DNA of 64,000 nt from a virus: IMG/VR virus record IMGVR_UViG_3300005253_000361, positions 1 to 64,000 of that record; one strand, given 5' to 3'. The first letter of the stretch is position 1; the number at the start of each line of letters is the position of its first letter. This document shows positions 49,001 through 58,600 of this stretch, piece by piece. The position numbers and the translations under genes were made by a program. Under the pieces are notes generated by a model that ran no database searches, was not told the origin of the DNA, and saw only the letters and a program-made list of their open reading frames with translations.

Positions 49001-50860
49001 TCACCGGGACCGGAACCACCTTCGCAGGAGTGCCTCCAGCAAGATCTCCCACCACTTCTTCTTGCGCGGCGGGGGCAGGATAGGGGGCTCGGGAGGGCCT
49101 GGCGGGAGATCTGGCGGAGGCGGTTCCACGGGTGGTGCCGGTGACAGCAGCTCCCGTATCTGAGCCTTCAGCAGGTACGGGAGCGATCCAAGATCCTGGT
49201 CGCGGTCACCGATGTTGCCCCAAATGGCGGCGTAGCCCTCCTCGAGACAAATCCTCATCCCCTCGAGCGACTCGGCTTCCGTCCAGTCCTTGCGGCCTCC
49301 CCGGATACGGAACCGGTCCTCCGTCATGCAGGGACGATCGACCCGCGCGACCTGGAGCATCTGACGCAACTGGGACTTGTCCGGAACCTGGTGCCCCCAC
49401 CCGACGTAGTGGCCCGGGTAGGGGCGGCCGCCGGGACGCTGCCGACCACCATACTGATGGAACCGAAGCTCCTCGGTGTGCATGAAGTGGACCCAGCCGC
49501 CGACCTGATCCCACGTGACCCACTCGGGTAGGTCGTACCCGAGCCCCATCGACCAATTAGCGTAGCCTCCGATCCGAGCCAGGACCTGCCGCTGAAAGTC
49601 CCGCTCGTCCGACACGTTGGGATCCTGCGGGGCGCGGTCGTCCCACTCACGGTCCCCATAGAGCCACAAGTGGACCCAGAACTCGTGTAGGGCCGCCAGC
49701 GAGAGCAGCCGGATCAGCCCTTCGCTCGGGAGGCGCCGGAACAGGCCGACGTGGAAGCCGTGGAAGCCGTGCCCCACGATGAACTCCCGGTAGAACTCCT
49801 CAGCCTGCTCAACCGTCAGGTTCTCGCTCGAGGGCGCCATGACGAGCTGGAGCGCCGGATTGTCGCCAGGCCACGGCACGATCTCGGCCGGCTCCTCGGC
49901 TTCCGCAAACGGTTCCCCGAACCACGTGATGGGGGTGCGTTGTGGATTTGGATTCTGGTCATGCGTCACGACGAAGCAGCCGAGCCGGCGCGCCTCCGCG
50001 GGCTCGAACCCAGACTCCTGGATCTTGTCGTCCTTCGCCTTGGCCCGCATGGTCTGGCCGAGGGTCGTGTGGTTGTCGGGCGGATCGGCCCACATTTCAA
50101 TTGAGGCTCCCTTCTCCTCACCGTCCCGGAGGTGCTCACCGGGGGCGCCAGCGTACTCATCCTGGACCCACGAGACCCAGCAGAGGCGGCCGAACCGATC
50201 GCCAGATTCATACCGCGGCAGGGAGCCGAGGTCGCGCTCCCAGGTCGCCCTGAGATGATCGCGCCGAATCTCGATCTCCATCTGGCCGACCTCCAGCGTC
50301 GGAGGGTAGTCCATGAGGCGTTCGAACGCATCCGGGATCCGAATCTCGAACGGCTCGGGCCGGACATCAGGCTCCGACTGCCATTCGGGGCGATCAGGTT
50401 CCTCCGGGCGCTCGAGCGCGCTGAACCGGAGCGGCGCCAGGTCGGTACGACGGGCAATCTCGACGCCTCCGACCCAGACCCCACAGAGAGCGTCGGGCTC
50501 GAGGTCATCCAGCTGGGCCTCATGCCAGAAGTTCGGGATCGAGATACCGGTATCGTGGATGCCGCGGTGTAGGTCGGCGATCGGCCGAGACGCCGTCCCG
50601 CCATCAAACGGCGCCACCACGTGGACTCGGCCGAATAACCCCGGGGCCTCCTTGGGTTCCCAGCCCTCGACCTTGTGCCAGGTCAGGTGGAGTGTGCCGG
50701 CCTCGTCGATGCTCCAGGTACCGGGCGTAATTCCGGGATGCCAAGGACGGAACCGGAGCTTGACCTTCGTCCTGGGTAGCCGGAGGTGGTCACTGTTGGG
50801 ACCGCCGGTCTCGACGGTCTCGATAAACTCAGGGCTGTTGAGCAGTTCGTAATCGGTCAC
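49001..50860 (-). CDS. Tail-associated protein with glycosidase-like centre, 619 aa
   Basis: GTG start at 50860. The N-terminal 190 residues are beta-rich (DHLRLPRTKVKLRFRPWHPG; TWSIDEAGTLHLTWHK). The middle (about 210-560) has VSWVQDEYAGAPGEHLRDGE, LHEFWVHLWLYGDREWDDRA, LARIGGYANWSMGLGYDLPE and EELRFHQYGGRQRPGG, with a strand-helix rhythm and Trp/Asp/Glu content like TIM-barrel glycoside hydrolases or carbohydrate-binding receptors. The C-terminus is a Pro-rich linker (PPPPDLPPGPPEPPILPPPR) and a basic helix (KKWWEILLEALLRRWFRSR). Likely a receptor-binding or depolymerase-type tail protein; no active site can be assigned. Confidence 0.6.
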   Translation of the reverse strand: MTDYELLNSPEFIETVETGGPNSDHLRLPRTKVKLRFRPWHPGITPGTWSIDEAGTLHLTWHKVEGWEPKEAPGLFGRVHVVAPFDGGTASRPIADLHRGIHDTGISIPNFWHEAQLDDLEPDALCGVWVGGVEIARRTDLAPLRFSALERPEEPDRPEWQSEPDVRPEPFEIRIPDAFERLMDYPPTLEVGQMEIEIRRDHLRATWERDLGSLPRYESGDRFGRLCWVSWVQDEYAGAPGEHLRDGEEKGASIEMWADPPDNHTTLGQTMRAKAKDDKIQESGFEPAEARRLGCFVVTHDQNPNPQRTPITWFGEPFAEAEEPAEIVPWPGDNPALQLVMAPSSENLTVEQAEEFYREFIVGHGFHGFHVGLFRRLPSEGLIRLLSLAALHEFWVHLWLYGDREWDDRAPQDPNVSDERDFQRQVLARIGGYANWSMGLGYDLPEWVTWDQVGGWVHFMHTEELRFHQYGGRQRPGGRPYPGHYVGWGHQVPDKSQLRQMLQVARVDRPCMTEDRFRIRGGRKDWTEAESLEGMRICLEEGYAAIWGNIGDRDQDLGSLPYLLKAQIRELLSPAPPVEPPPPDLPPGPPEPPILPPPRKKKWWEILLEALLRRWFRSR

Positions 50861-50875
50861 ACATCATCAGAGCTC

Positions 50876-51193
50876 CTACGCTGGGTTAAGGTCGGTTTCG
50901 TCTTCGGAGGTAGTGCCGGCGCCGAGCTTCCCGTCAGCCACCAGCTGGTCCAGCACGACCTGGCGCAGTCTTGGCTTGGCCCCAGAGAAGTCCTTTCGAT
51001 TTATGGCCCGGATCAACACCTTGGCCTCCGCACCATGGTAGGTATGCTGGGTCGGACGCTCCAGGGCGTCGTGGGTCTCGATCGACACCAGGTACTGATC
51101 CTCCGCGGGGGCGAAACGGAGACGGAAATCCACCACCTCTACGGTCGAGAGATCCACCATCAGAGGGGTGTCGAGTACTAGGGTTGCGCTCAT
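50876..51193 (-). CDS. Small late protein, 105 aa
   Basis: TLVLDTPLMVDLSTVEVVDF then RLRFAPAEDQYLVSIETHDA and LRQVVLDQLVADGKLGAGTT. Beta-rich with a helical end. ATGA overlap with the fibre gene before it. May assist fibre assembly; not recognised. Confidence 0.6.
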   Translation of the reverse strand: MSATLVLDTPLMVDLSTVEVVDFRLRFAPAEDQYLVSIETHDALERPTQHTYHGAEAKVLIRAINRKDFSGAKPRLRQVVLDQLVADGKLGAGTTSEDETDLNPA

Positions 51194-52926
51194 GCAGCCA
51201 ACTTCCTTTCGAGTTCGGCCACCTTGGCCTTGAGACGTCGGACCTCGGGTTCGAGCTTGTCGACACGAGGCATTAGTCGTTCAATGTCTGCTGTGTGCTC
51301 GTTGAATCCGGCCACCACCAGCGGTAGCACCTTGCTGTACTTCAGACCGAGGAACCCATCGGGGTCGGTATAGACCGCCTCAGGCAGAACCTTCTGAACG
51401 TCCTGCGCGATGAGGAACGCACGCCGTTGCCCTGCCGCCTTCGCGTCGAAGCGTTCCGATTCGATGAAGTACCCTGTCTCGGTGCGCAGCGTGCCGAGCT
51501 TACGGGTGGCGTCCACGATAGGCTCCAGGCCGGTCTTGAGACGCTCGTCCGAAACGGCCACCCACGCGGTCGCACCTAAGGTCAGGTCGACGCCACCCGA
51601 GCCTCCCGCGACGCAGCGAATCACATCGGCGGACACCTCGGTGAGATACGTGTTGCTGCCACCGTCGAGGTAGAGCTTCTTGGTGGACCCTAGCGACCAG
51701 TTCCCCATGACGCCACTGGTCTGTGCAGCCACGCGGAAGTACGCGGCCAAACCGCCACCGGTATAGATGTCGATGCGGTTGGCGCTGGACTCGGTGATGT
51801 ACGTGTCGCTGCCGCCGTCGAGGAAGAGCTTCTTCAACGGGTCTACTGACGCTGATTGGCGGAACTTCCAAATACCCGAAGTCGAGCTCACCATTACCGT
51901 TCCGCCGACTACAACTTGGTAGTTGTCTACGCTGGACTCGGTGATGTACGTGTCACCGCCGCCATCCAAGTAGAGCTTCTTGAGGGCCGACAGGTAGATG
52001 TCGTCGGTAAAGCTCCACTGGCCCGTGATGACCTCGGCAACCCCGACCTGCGGGACCCCAACAGCCGTGAGGTTGCCCGTGTGGACCAGAGTCCGGGTCG
52101 CGTCAGGCGTGATGGTCTCGTCGGCCGACAGGATGCCACTGAACTCGAGAAGCTGCGGATCACTACCGCCGGAGAACTTGAGCGCTCGCGCGTTGCCTGA
52201 CCAGCTGGTCGAGATCGATTTGTAATTCCCGGCCCCGTCCTCGTACACGTTGACCCCGATCAACCCGTACCCAGCCGTGAACTCCTGGATGCAGAAGTAG
52301 CTGCCGACCAGGATCCGGTCGTCCCGCAGGAGCGTGATGTCGGCCCCCGACATCTGAAGATCGCCCGTCATGATGCCGCCAGCCAGCGCGACAGCACCCG
52401 TCTGACCTGCCGACACCCCGTGCGGATTCGCGCCCGAGCTCGCATGGGTGTCATGGTGGCTCTTCGTCACGTAATCGTTGTCGCCGACCGGGGCGAGGCC
52501 GCGCATGATCCCGTAGGCACTGTTGGCGGCGTTACGGATCGCCACAACCTCGGTGGCCTCACGCTGGACGAAGGTGTCGTGCGCGTTCGAACCCCCTTGG
52601 CCGAACCCGACGGCTGTCCGGCTCGCGCTCAACTGGACCTTGGAATAGGTATCCGAGACGGCCCCGTAGAGATCCAGATCATCGCCCATCTGGACCTTGG
52701 TGCTCGCGATCGGCGTCAGGGTGCCGGCCTCGAGCGCCATGTAGAAGACCCCGCTGTCCGTGGCGAGATACTGCTGACTCACGGCGGGCGAACCCGGCCG
52801 GCTACCGTAGAGGCCGTAGTCGGTCTCGGTCAGGCTGAGGTAGAGAGCGTTGTTCTGATGGGATGCTCGGGTAGTGTTGCCCGGGCTAACTGTATAGAGC
52901 GATACGTCGCGAACCGGCGTGGCCAC
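51190..52926 (-). CDS. Tail fibre with C-terminal S74-type intramolecular chaperone, 578 aa
   Basis: GTG start. N-terminal 190 residues match the 47757-48647 fibre. The centre contains three near-identical modules LYLDGGxxTYITESSV (about 290-450), i.e. KKLYLDGGGDTYITESS, KKLFLDGGSDTYITESS and KKLYLDGGSNTYLTEVS. The end (about 465-578) is an S74 chaperone: VAVSDERLKTGLEPIVDATR, RRAFLIAQDVQKVLPEAVYT, GLKYSKVLPLVVAGFNEHT. That domain trimerises the fibre and normally cleaves itself at the Ser-Asp-Glu-Arg site. This is a receptor-contacting side fibre or tailspike. Confidence 0.85.
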   Translation of the reverse strand: MATPVRDVSLYTVSPGNTTRASHQNNALYLSLTETDYGLYGSRPGSPAVSQQYLATDSGVFYMALEAGTLTPIASTKVQMGDDLDLYGAVSDTYSKVQLSASRTAVGFGQGGSNAHDTFVQREATEVVAIRNAANSAYGIMRGLAPVGDNDYVTKSHHDTHASSGANPHGVSAGQTGAVALAGGIMTGDLQMSGADITLLRDDRILVGSYFCIQEFTAGYGLIGVNVYEDGAGNYKSISTSWSGNARALKFSGGSDPQLLEFSGILSADETITPDATRTLVHTGNLTAVGVPQVGVAEVITGQWSFTDDIYLSALKKLYLDGGGDTYITESSVDNYQVVVGGTVMVSSTSGIWKFRQSASVDPLKKLFLDGGSDTYITESSANRIDIYTGGGLAAYFRVAAQTSGVMGNWSLGSTKKLYLDGGSNTYLTEVSADVIRCVAGGSGGVDLTLGATAWVAVSDERLKTGLEPIVDATRKLGTLRTETGYFIESERFDAKAAGQRRAFLIAQDVQKVLPEAVYTDPDGFLGLKYSKVLPLVVAGFNEHTADIERLMPRVDKLEPEVRRLKAKVAELERKLAA

Positions 52927-52929
52927 TCA

Positions 52930-54867
52930 TTACCACCACCTTGATGCGTCTGCGGAGGACTCGTCAGCCGGGTCAATGTACCCGTTGTCGTCCGTCCAGA
53001 ACCCCTGAACCTGCTTCTGTTCTTCTGTTGCGTCGGCCCAATCGGCGGCAGTAGGGGTGGTCCAGTTCCCGATCCCGGTCACGCCCTTCTGGTTGTTCAG
53101 CAGGAGCTCGATCCGGGGGATCGGGCTGAAGGAGCGGATGATCTGGATGACCTCCATGACCCGGTTGGTCCAGGAGCCGTCAGCCGAGGGAGCGCGGGCG
53201 GTCGTCAGGAGGATGCGGTCGCCGATCTTCACCTCAGACATGCCGAGTCCGGTCTCGATCACCCGCACCTCAGTGTCGGGATTGGCCGACACGAACCGGA
53301 CCCGTTCAGCGAGCTCCACTGCTTGCGCGGCCGTGGTGAGGTAGGTCGTGATGACTCGGTCCTCGGTGCGGCCGTCCAGCTGGACATACCGCGCCTCGTT
53401 GTCAGTCCGCTCCCGCGTGAGGAACCTACGTGACGTCGGGTTCTCCGCGTACCGGACCAGCACCCTAGAGAAGATCGTCTCGATCTTGGTCTCTGGGGCA
53501 AATTCCATGATGATGGGGTCGTCCAGCACCGGAGCCCCCACGGGGTAGTAGGGGTACCAGATGGTCGGCTGGATCAGACCCGTGAGACCACGGATCGTCC
53601 GCCCCATCACACCCCGCTCGAAGTTGCGGATGTAGGTGCGGGCCGACTGCTCATCCTGGATGTAAGCCGCCTGGGCCCACGGCTGGAACGCGTCCGAGTC
53701 GGTCGCGCCAGTCGAGTCGATCTCGGCGTCCAGCAACCCGAGGTAGTTCGTGTAGATCTCGCAGACAATCTCGCCGTAGTACTTCAGGTAGTCAGTCGAG
53801 GTCTCCCAGGCCTTACCGCGCGCGGGCTGCCCGGTGGCATCGCACGTAACCACCCCGGGCGTACCACTGTACTGACCCAGGATGGTGAGGCTGCAGCCCG
53901 TGAGATCGAGCGTCATGTCGCCGGCGTCGATCTCGACCCCGTCGTCGTAGACCGCGTCAATGGAGTAGAGAGTCTGGTAGGCCGGGTCCGCCACGAGGTA
54001 CTTACCCTTGTTGTCGGTGGTGTCGACCAGCTTGGGCGTGATGCCGGTCTTGACGCCAAAGAGCAACGGGATCCTGGTCCCCCGGACCTCCTCATCCGTG
54101 TTGGGGTAGTTGTCCTCGAAGATAGGCGTGACCGGCAGGTTGCGGTACGCCACCTTCTGCTTGTCCCGGACCATCAGCGTCATGGTCTTCATACCGGGCG
54201 CGATCGATTCAACGTACAGTTCGGCAATCTCGGCGTAGTCGCCCCCGCCGCCCGGCGTGTGGGCAAGTGAGTCGCCGCCGAAGTACACCCGGACCTTGGC
54301 GTTCTTCCAGGCCCAGGTCGCGGAGAGCCGGTCGAACATCCCGTCCGCGTTGCTGATCGAGAGCTCGCCCGACGCGACACGCTTGACCGGGCCCCAGAAC
54401 AGGTCCTCGGTCGACTCGGTTACGGACGGCAGCGCCTCAGCGGTCAACCGGGGGTCGTAGATGATGCGGCCGAAGATCCTGGGGTGGGACGCCAGATGGA
54501 TACGGAAGAAGCTCACCATAGCGGTATAGAGGTCCGGGTCGACCGAGCCAGTAGTGCTGCAGTAGAGAGTGGAGGTTGAGCCGAGGGACTGCTCGTCGTA
54601 GTACCAGGAGCCCGCCGCAGCATCGCAGGCCGCGATCGACGCCACCTCGGTCAGATCTACATCGTTCTGCCGGAGCCCAGTCAGCTTCCGGTAGAGGCCG
54701 CCCTTCTGGATGTCGGTGCCGACGAAGTTCTCGAACGTGATCTCCCACACATTCGTCCGGCCGGCCGTCTTGCTCCAGCCGGCGAGCTTCTGCTTCGGCG
54801 TGATCTCGACCAGCACGATCGCCTCCCGGACCGTCTGGTCGATGAAGTTCTCAAAGGCCTGCGACAA
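52930..54867 (-). CDS. Tail hub / baseplate protein, 645 aa
   Basis: TTG start at 54867. Contains FENFIDQTVREAIVLVEITP at the N-terminus, VYFGGDSLAHTPGGGGDYAE, RDKQKVAYRNLPVTPIFEDN and long beta-rich regions. The order (tape measure, distal tail, this, then fibre) is that of the gp27-like hub or Tal protein. The QKVAYRNLPVT and TRIPLLFG segments occur in phage hub proteins. The last ~60 residues (TAADWADATEEQKQVQGFWT) may anchor the fibres. Confidence 0.7.
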   Translation of the reverse strand: MSQAFENFIDQTVREAIVLVEITPKQKLAGWSKTAGRTNVWEITFENFVGTDIQKGGLYRKLTGLRQNDVDLTEVASIAACDAAAGSWYYDEQSLGSTSTLYCSTTGSVDPDLYTAMVSFFRIHLASHPRIFGRIIYDPRLTAEALPSVTESTEDLFWGPVKRVASGELSISNADGMFDRLSATWAWKNAKVRVYFGGDSLAHTPGGGGDYAEIAELYVESIAPGMKTMTLMVRDKQKVAYRNLPVTPIFEDNYPNTDEEVRGTRIPLLFGVKTGITPKLVDTTDNKGKYLVADPAYQTLYSIDAVYDDGVEIDAGDMTLDLTGCSLTILGQYSGTPGVVTCDATGQPARGKAWETSTDYLKYYGEIVCEIYTNYLGLLDAEIDSTGATDSDAFQPWAQAAYIQDEQSARTYIRNFERGVMGRTIRGLTGLIQPTIWYPYYPVGAPVLDDPIIMEFAPETKIETIFSRVLVRYAENPTSRRFLTRERTDNEARYVQLDGRTEDRVITTYLTTAAQAVELAERVRFVSANPDTEVRVIETGLGMSEVKIGDRILLTTARAPSADGSWTNRVMEVIQIIRSFSPIPRIELLLNNQKGVTGIGNWTTPTAADWADATEEQKQVQGFWTDDNGYIDPADESSADASRWW

Positions 54868-54869
54868 CG

Positions 54870-55643
54870 CTAGCGGGCCTCCCGAAACTTCAGTGGGGCC
54901 GTCACGACACCCATGGTGCGGTGGTTGAACTCCATCAGGGCCAGGCTGCCCAGCATGGTCCAGGAGAATTGGCCGTCCGTGACGTTGTCGAACTGGTCGT
55001 TGTCCGGGTCGAGCATCAGGATGAAGTCGCGCTTGCCCTGCCAGCGGTAGAACCCAGTGAGCTTCGTGAGGTCGAGCTCGTCGCCGATGTTGAACCGGAC
55101 CTCCCGATACTTCGAGCGCACGTATAGGGAGCGCTGACCGTCGTCGCTGAAGACCTCGACCGAGGGGTCGGGCTGCTTGAAGTTGAAGCCCGGGCGGTAG
55201 TCGAAGTCGACCTTCGGCCCGAGGAAGATGTAGCCGATCTGGATGTCGTCGGCGTTACCTGAATCCTCGACCAGGAGACGCCAGTACTGATACGAGAGCG
55301 TGGAGGGGACCGCGTAGGCCGCCACACCGTAGTCAGAACTGAATGGAATGTCGTCGATCGTGATAGCCGGCGGACTGAATCCAGCATTAGCCGAGCCCAC
55401 CAGCGTCACGGTCGCGCCCGCGGTCCAGTTGTGGTCCAGCACTACTAGCTGGTCCACAGGTAGCGCGGACGGCAGGTTGACCTGCATCCACTCAGCTGTT
55501 TTGCCGGTGGCCTCCCACACACGGACGCGCTGCGGGTTCTGGATGTTGTCGTCGGGCAGGGTTACTTGTTGGCTCGAACCCGACACACCGGCGCCAGGCC
55601 GGGTGACCCAGTTCACGTAACAGAACCTCGCAATGTTGGACAT
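54870..55643 (-). CDS. Distal tail-type protein, 257 aa
   Basis: The N-terminal half is a beta-sandwich of discoidin-like type: CYVNWVTRPGAGVSGSSQQV, NPQRVRVWEATGKTAEWMQV, LPVDQLVVLDHNWTAGATVT. The second half has FNIGDELDLTKLTGFYRWQG. The size and place right after the tape measure fit a distal tail (Dit-like) or tail-tip carbohydrate-binding protein. Start ATG 55643 after AAGGAGGCACAGACG. Confidence 0.65.
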   Translation of the reverse strand: MSNIARFCYVNWVTRPGAGVSGSSQQVTLPDDNIQNPQRVRVWEATGKTAEWMQVNLPSALPVDQLVVLDHNWTAGATVTLVGSANAGFSPPAITIDDIPFSSDYGVAAYAVPSTLSYQYWRLLVEDSGNADDIQIGYIFLGPKVDFDYRPGFNFKQPDPSVEVFSDDGQRSLYVRSKYREVRFNIGDELDLTKLTGFYRWQGKRDFILMLDPDNDQFDNVTDGQFSWTMLGSLALMEFNHRTMGVVTAPLKFREAR

Positions 55644-55667
55644 CGTCTGTGCCTCCTTGCGGCAAAC

Positions 55668-58600
55668 TTAGTTATACGGGAACACGCCGTCCTGGTGTAC
55701 CGAAATATCCCCGTTTAGGGTCCCCTCGCCAACAATCTTCGCCACGACCCCCTGGACCTCTCGGTTGCCGATGAACACCTGGATAGTCGGGCGCACCACC
55801 GGAGTCATATCGGAACCGCCCAGGTTGGCACCACTGAGGGCTTCCGCGACCGCCTTGGCGATCTGGTTGGGTGAGATCGAGGCCGCCATCGAGGCCGCCG
55901 GCGCGGTCTGGCTGACATCCCCGGCGGAAAAGTCGCCGAGCCCGGAGTAGTTTAGCGAGGCCGCCATGGTGGCGCCGGCATCGGTGAAGAAGCCAGTGAG
56001 GTTGGCGGCGGTCTCCTGGCCGTACTGCCGGAGCAACTTGAACTGTTTGACGGCGCCCTTCCGTACATCCGGGAACACGCTGTTCCCGATCATGTCGTCC
56101 TCGTACGCCCCGAAGTATCCACTCAGCCGTCGAGCAGCTTCTCGCCCGGCATCGTCCATTCCCTGGAAGGTGTCGTCAACATAACGGCCCATGTCGCCCC
56201 AGCCGTCCTCCATCTCGTCCCACAAGTTGCCGTAGTTGGTCCGGAGGTCATCGTAGGCGCCCTGCCCAGCCTCCGAGATGTCGCGGAACGCATCCTGACC
56301 GTTTCGGGAAACGAACCCGAAGCCGTCCCGGATGTCCTTCAGGACGTTCACAACGTCCTCCATGATGTCGTGCATGTCCCGCTGGGCCTCGGTGATGATC
56401 CCGGCCTCTTCCGCCTGGTCAATCAACTCCTGAGTAGCATCACTCAACTCGTACCCGTACTGCGCGGCGGTGTCGCGGACCTCAGTCAGGTAACCGGCCA
56501 TGACGCCGAGCGCCTGGTTGTGGTCAAAGCCAGCCGCGGTCAACTCCTCATACATGCCGGAGCCCTGCTGGGTCAGCAGTTCGAACGTCTCGAGGTTCAT
56601 CGCGCCAATGTTGTTGAGGCCCGCCATGACCTGCGTGAGTCCGCCGAAACCGTCGACGAGCTCGCGGTTGGTCTGCACGAGGCTGCGGAACTGGATCAGC
56701 TTGTTGAACGCCGCGTCGCCTTCGATGCCCAGCAGCTGCTGTCGGCGAACCAGCTCATCGAGACTCGGCGCGATGGCGTCCATCGCCTCAACAACGGAGG
56801 AGCCGTTCGCGATCATCTCGTTGAAGACCGTCAGGGTGATGATACCGAGGCGCTCATACTCAGCCGTCAGATCGCCACCACTCGCGATCAGCACCTCGAT
56901 CTCCTTCTGGAGCTCATGAATCTGCTCCGCCTCCTCCTCGGTGAGCTCGCGATTCTCCTCCCGCGCGTCCGCGAGAATCTTCGCGATCGCCTCAGTCTTC
57001 TCCAGCCAGAGATCAAACAGAGGACCGTGGACCGCCAGCAGCTTCTCCAGGCCTTCAGCCACACCGGCGAGCTCATCGCCGATGAACGCGAGGACGGACG
57101 GGATCTCGAGACCACGTTCCCGAACCTCCTTGAGGAACCGAATGACGGATGCGTCGCCCGTGATGCCGAGCTCCTTCATCTGCTCCACCAGCAGACCAAA
57201 GGCATCGTCCAGAATCTTCGTGGCCTGGCTAGTCGAGATCACGCCGCTATCTAGATCGTAGAACAGCTGTACCAGCTGACCCGCGTACCGGCTGAAGTTC
57301 TCGGTCGTGACCCCGATCTCCTCCATGACGGCTCCCATGTGGAGCACGCGCGACGCAAATATCCCGATCGACTCAGACGACTTAGCGATCTTCCCTCCCA
57401 GCTCCAGCGAGAGAGTGCCCATGTTGGCGTAGAAAAACACCACGGTCTTGGCCAGCTTCTCGAACTTCTCCTCAGCCGACTCAGTGAAGAAGCCGATGAT
57501 TGACCCGATGGCCGCACCGACGCCGGCGATCGCAGCACCGATGGGACCGCCGGTAGCGAACCCGGTCGCGATTGCGGAGCCGATCGCCACGATGGCGCCC
57601 TTCCAGCCGGCCGAAGCGGTGGCGGCGTAACCAGCGACAGCAGAACCGACACCGAGGAAGATCTTGCCCACCATGCCCATGCCCTCTTCGGTGGCCTGCA
57701 CCATCTCACCATCCTGGCCCACCACATCACCCCACGAAACGGACGCCTCAACCGAGACCTGTTCCACCGTACCGCCAGAACCGAGAAGCTTGGTGAACCA
57801 CCCCTGCACGACGCCGACAAACCCCTCAGCTTGCTTCTCAGCCGGGCCAAAGAACTTATCCCGCAGAGACAGCAACAGGCCACCGAACGTGTCGACGATC
57901 ATCTTCTTCGCGAGACCCTTGAAGAGACGCTCGATGAATTCACCGAACGAGGTGCCGTCAAAAATCATTTGGGCAATCGCGTCCCCCATGCCCTTCGTGA
58001 TGGAGTCGAAGAAGTTGGTCCAGAGGTCCTTCCCCTTCTTGGTGCTCTCGGCCATCTCGTCGCGGATCTTCTGCTGCAGGGCCCCGAAGTCCCCACCCAT
58101 CTCCTCATAGATCCGCTTGATCTCTTGGAACTCGGCCCCGTAGAGCGAGTTGACGACATCGATCGGCAGCGCAGCCGCGATCAGCTCTTCTCGTCCTTCG
58201 ACGAGGGTTCCGAGCAGCTCGCCCACATACAGCCGCTTGAGTGCCGGCGCCCAGTCCTGCACCATAAAATCCTGCACGACGAGGAGGCCGTCCGTGAGAC
58301 TCTGCTTGATCTGGAACGGAAGATCTGTCGACACGAAACCATCACCGAGCTTGTTCAGCTCTTCGCGCACATCCGCCAGCGCATCCACAAACGCTTGCGT
58401 TTCCTTTGCGAGAGTGCCGGACTCGACCAAGTACCGCCCCATGATGCCGAAGAATTCGTCATTGATGTAGTCGCCGTACAGCTTGTGGAACTTCCGAACA
58501 CGTGCCAACTGGTCCCCGACGAGCTGTAGGGCCTTCATTTCCGACAGACCCTCCGCGATGTTCTTACGGTAGATCTGCAGGATTGCTTCCTGGACCTCAA

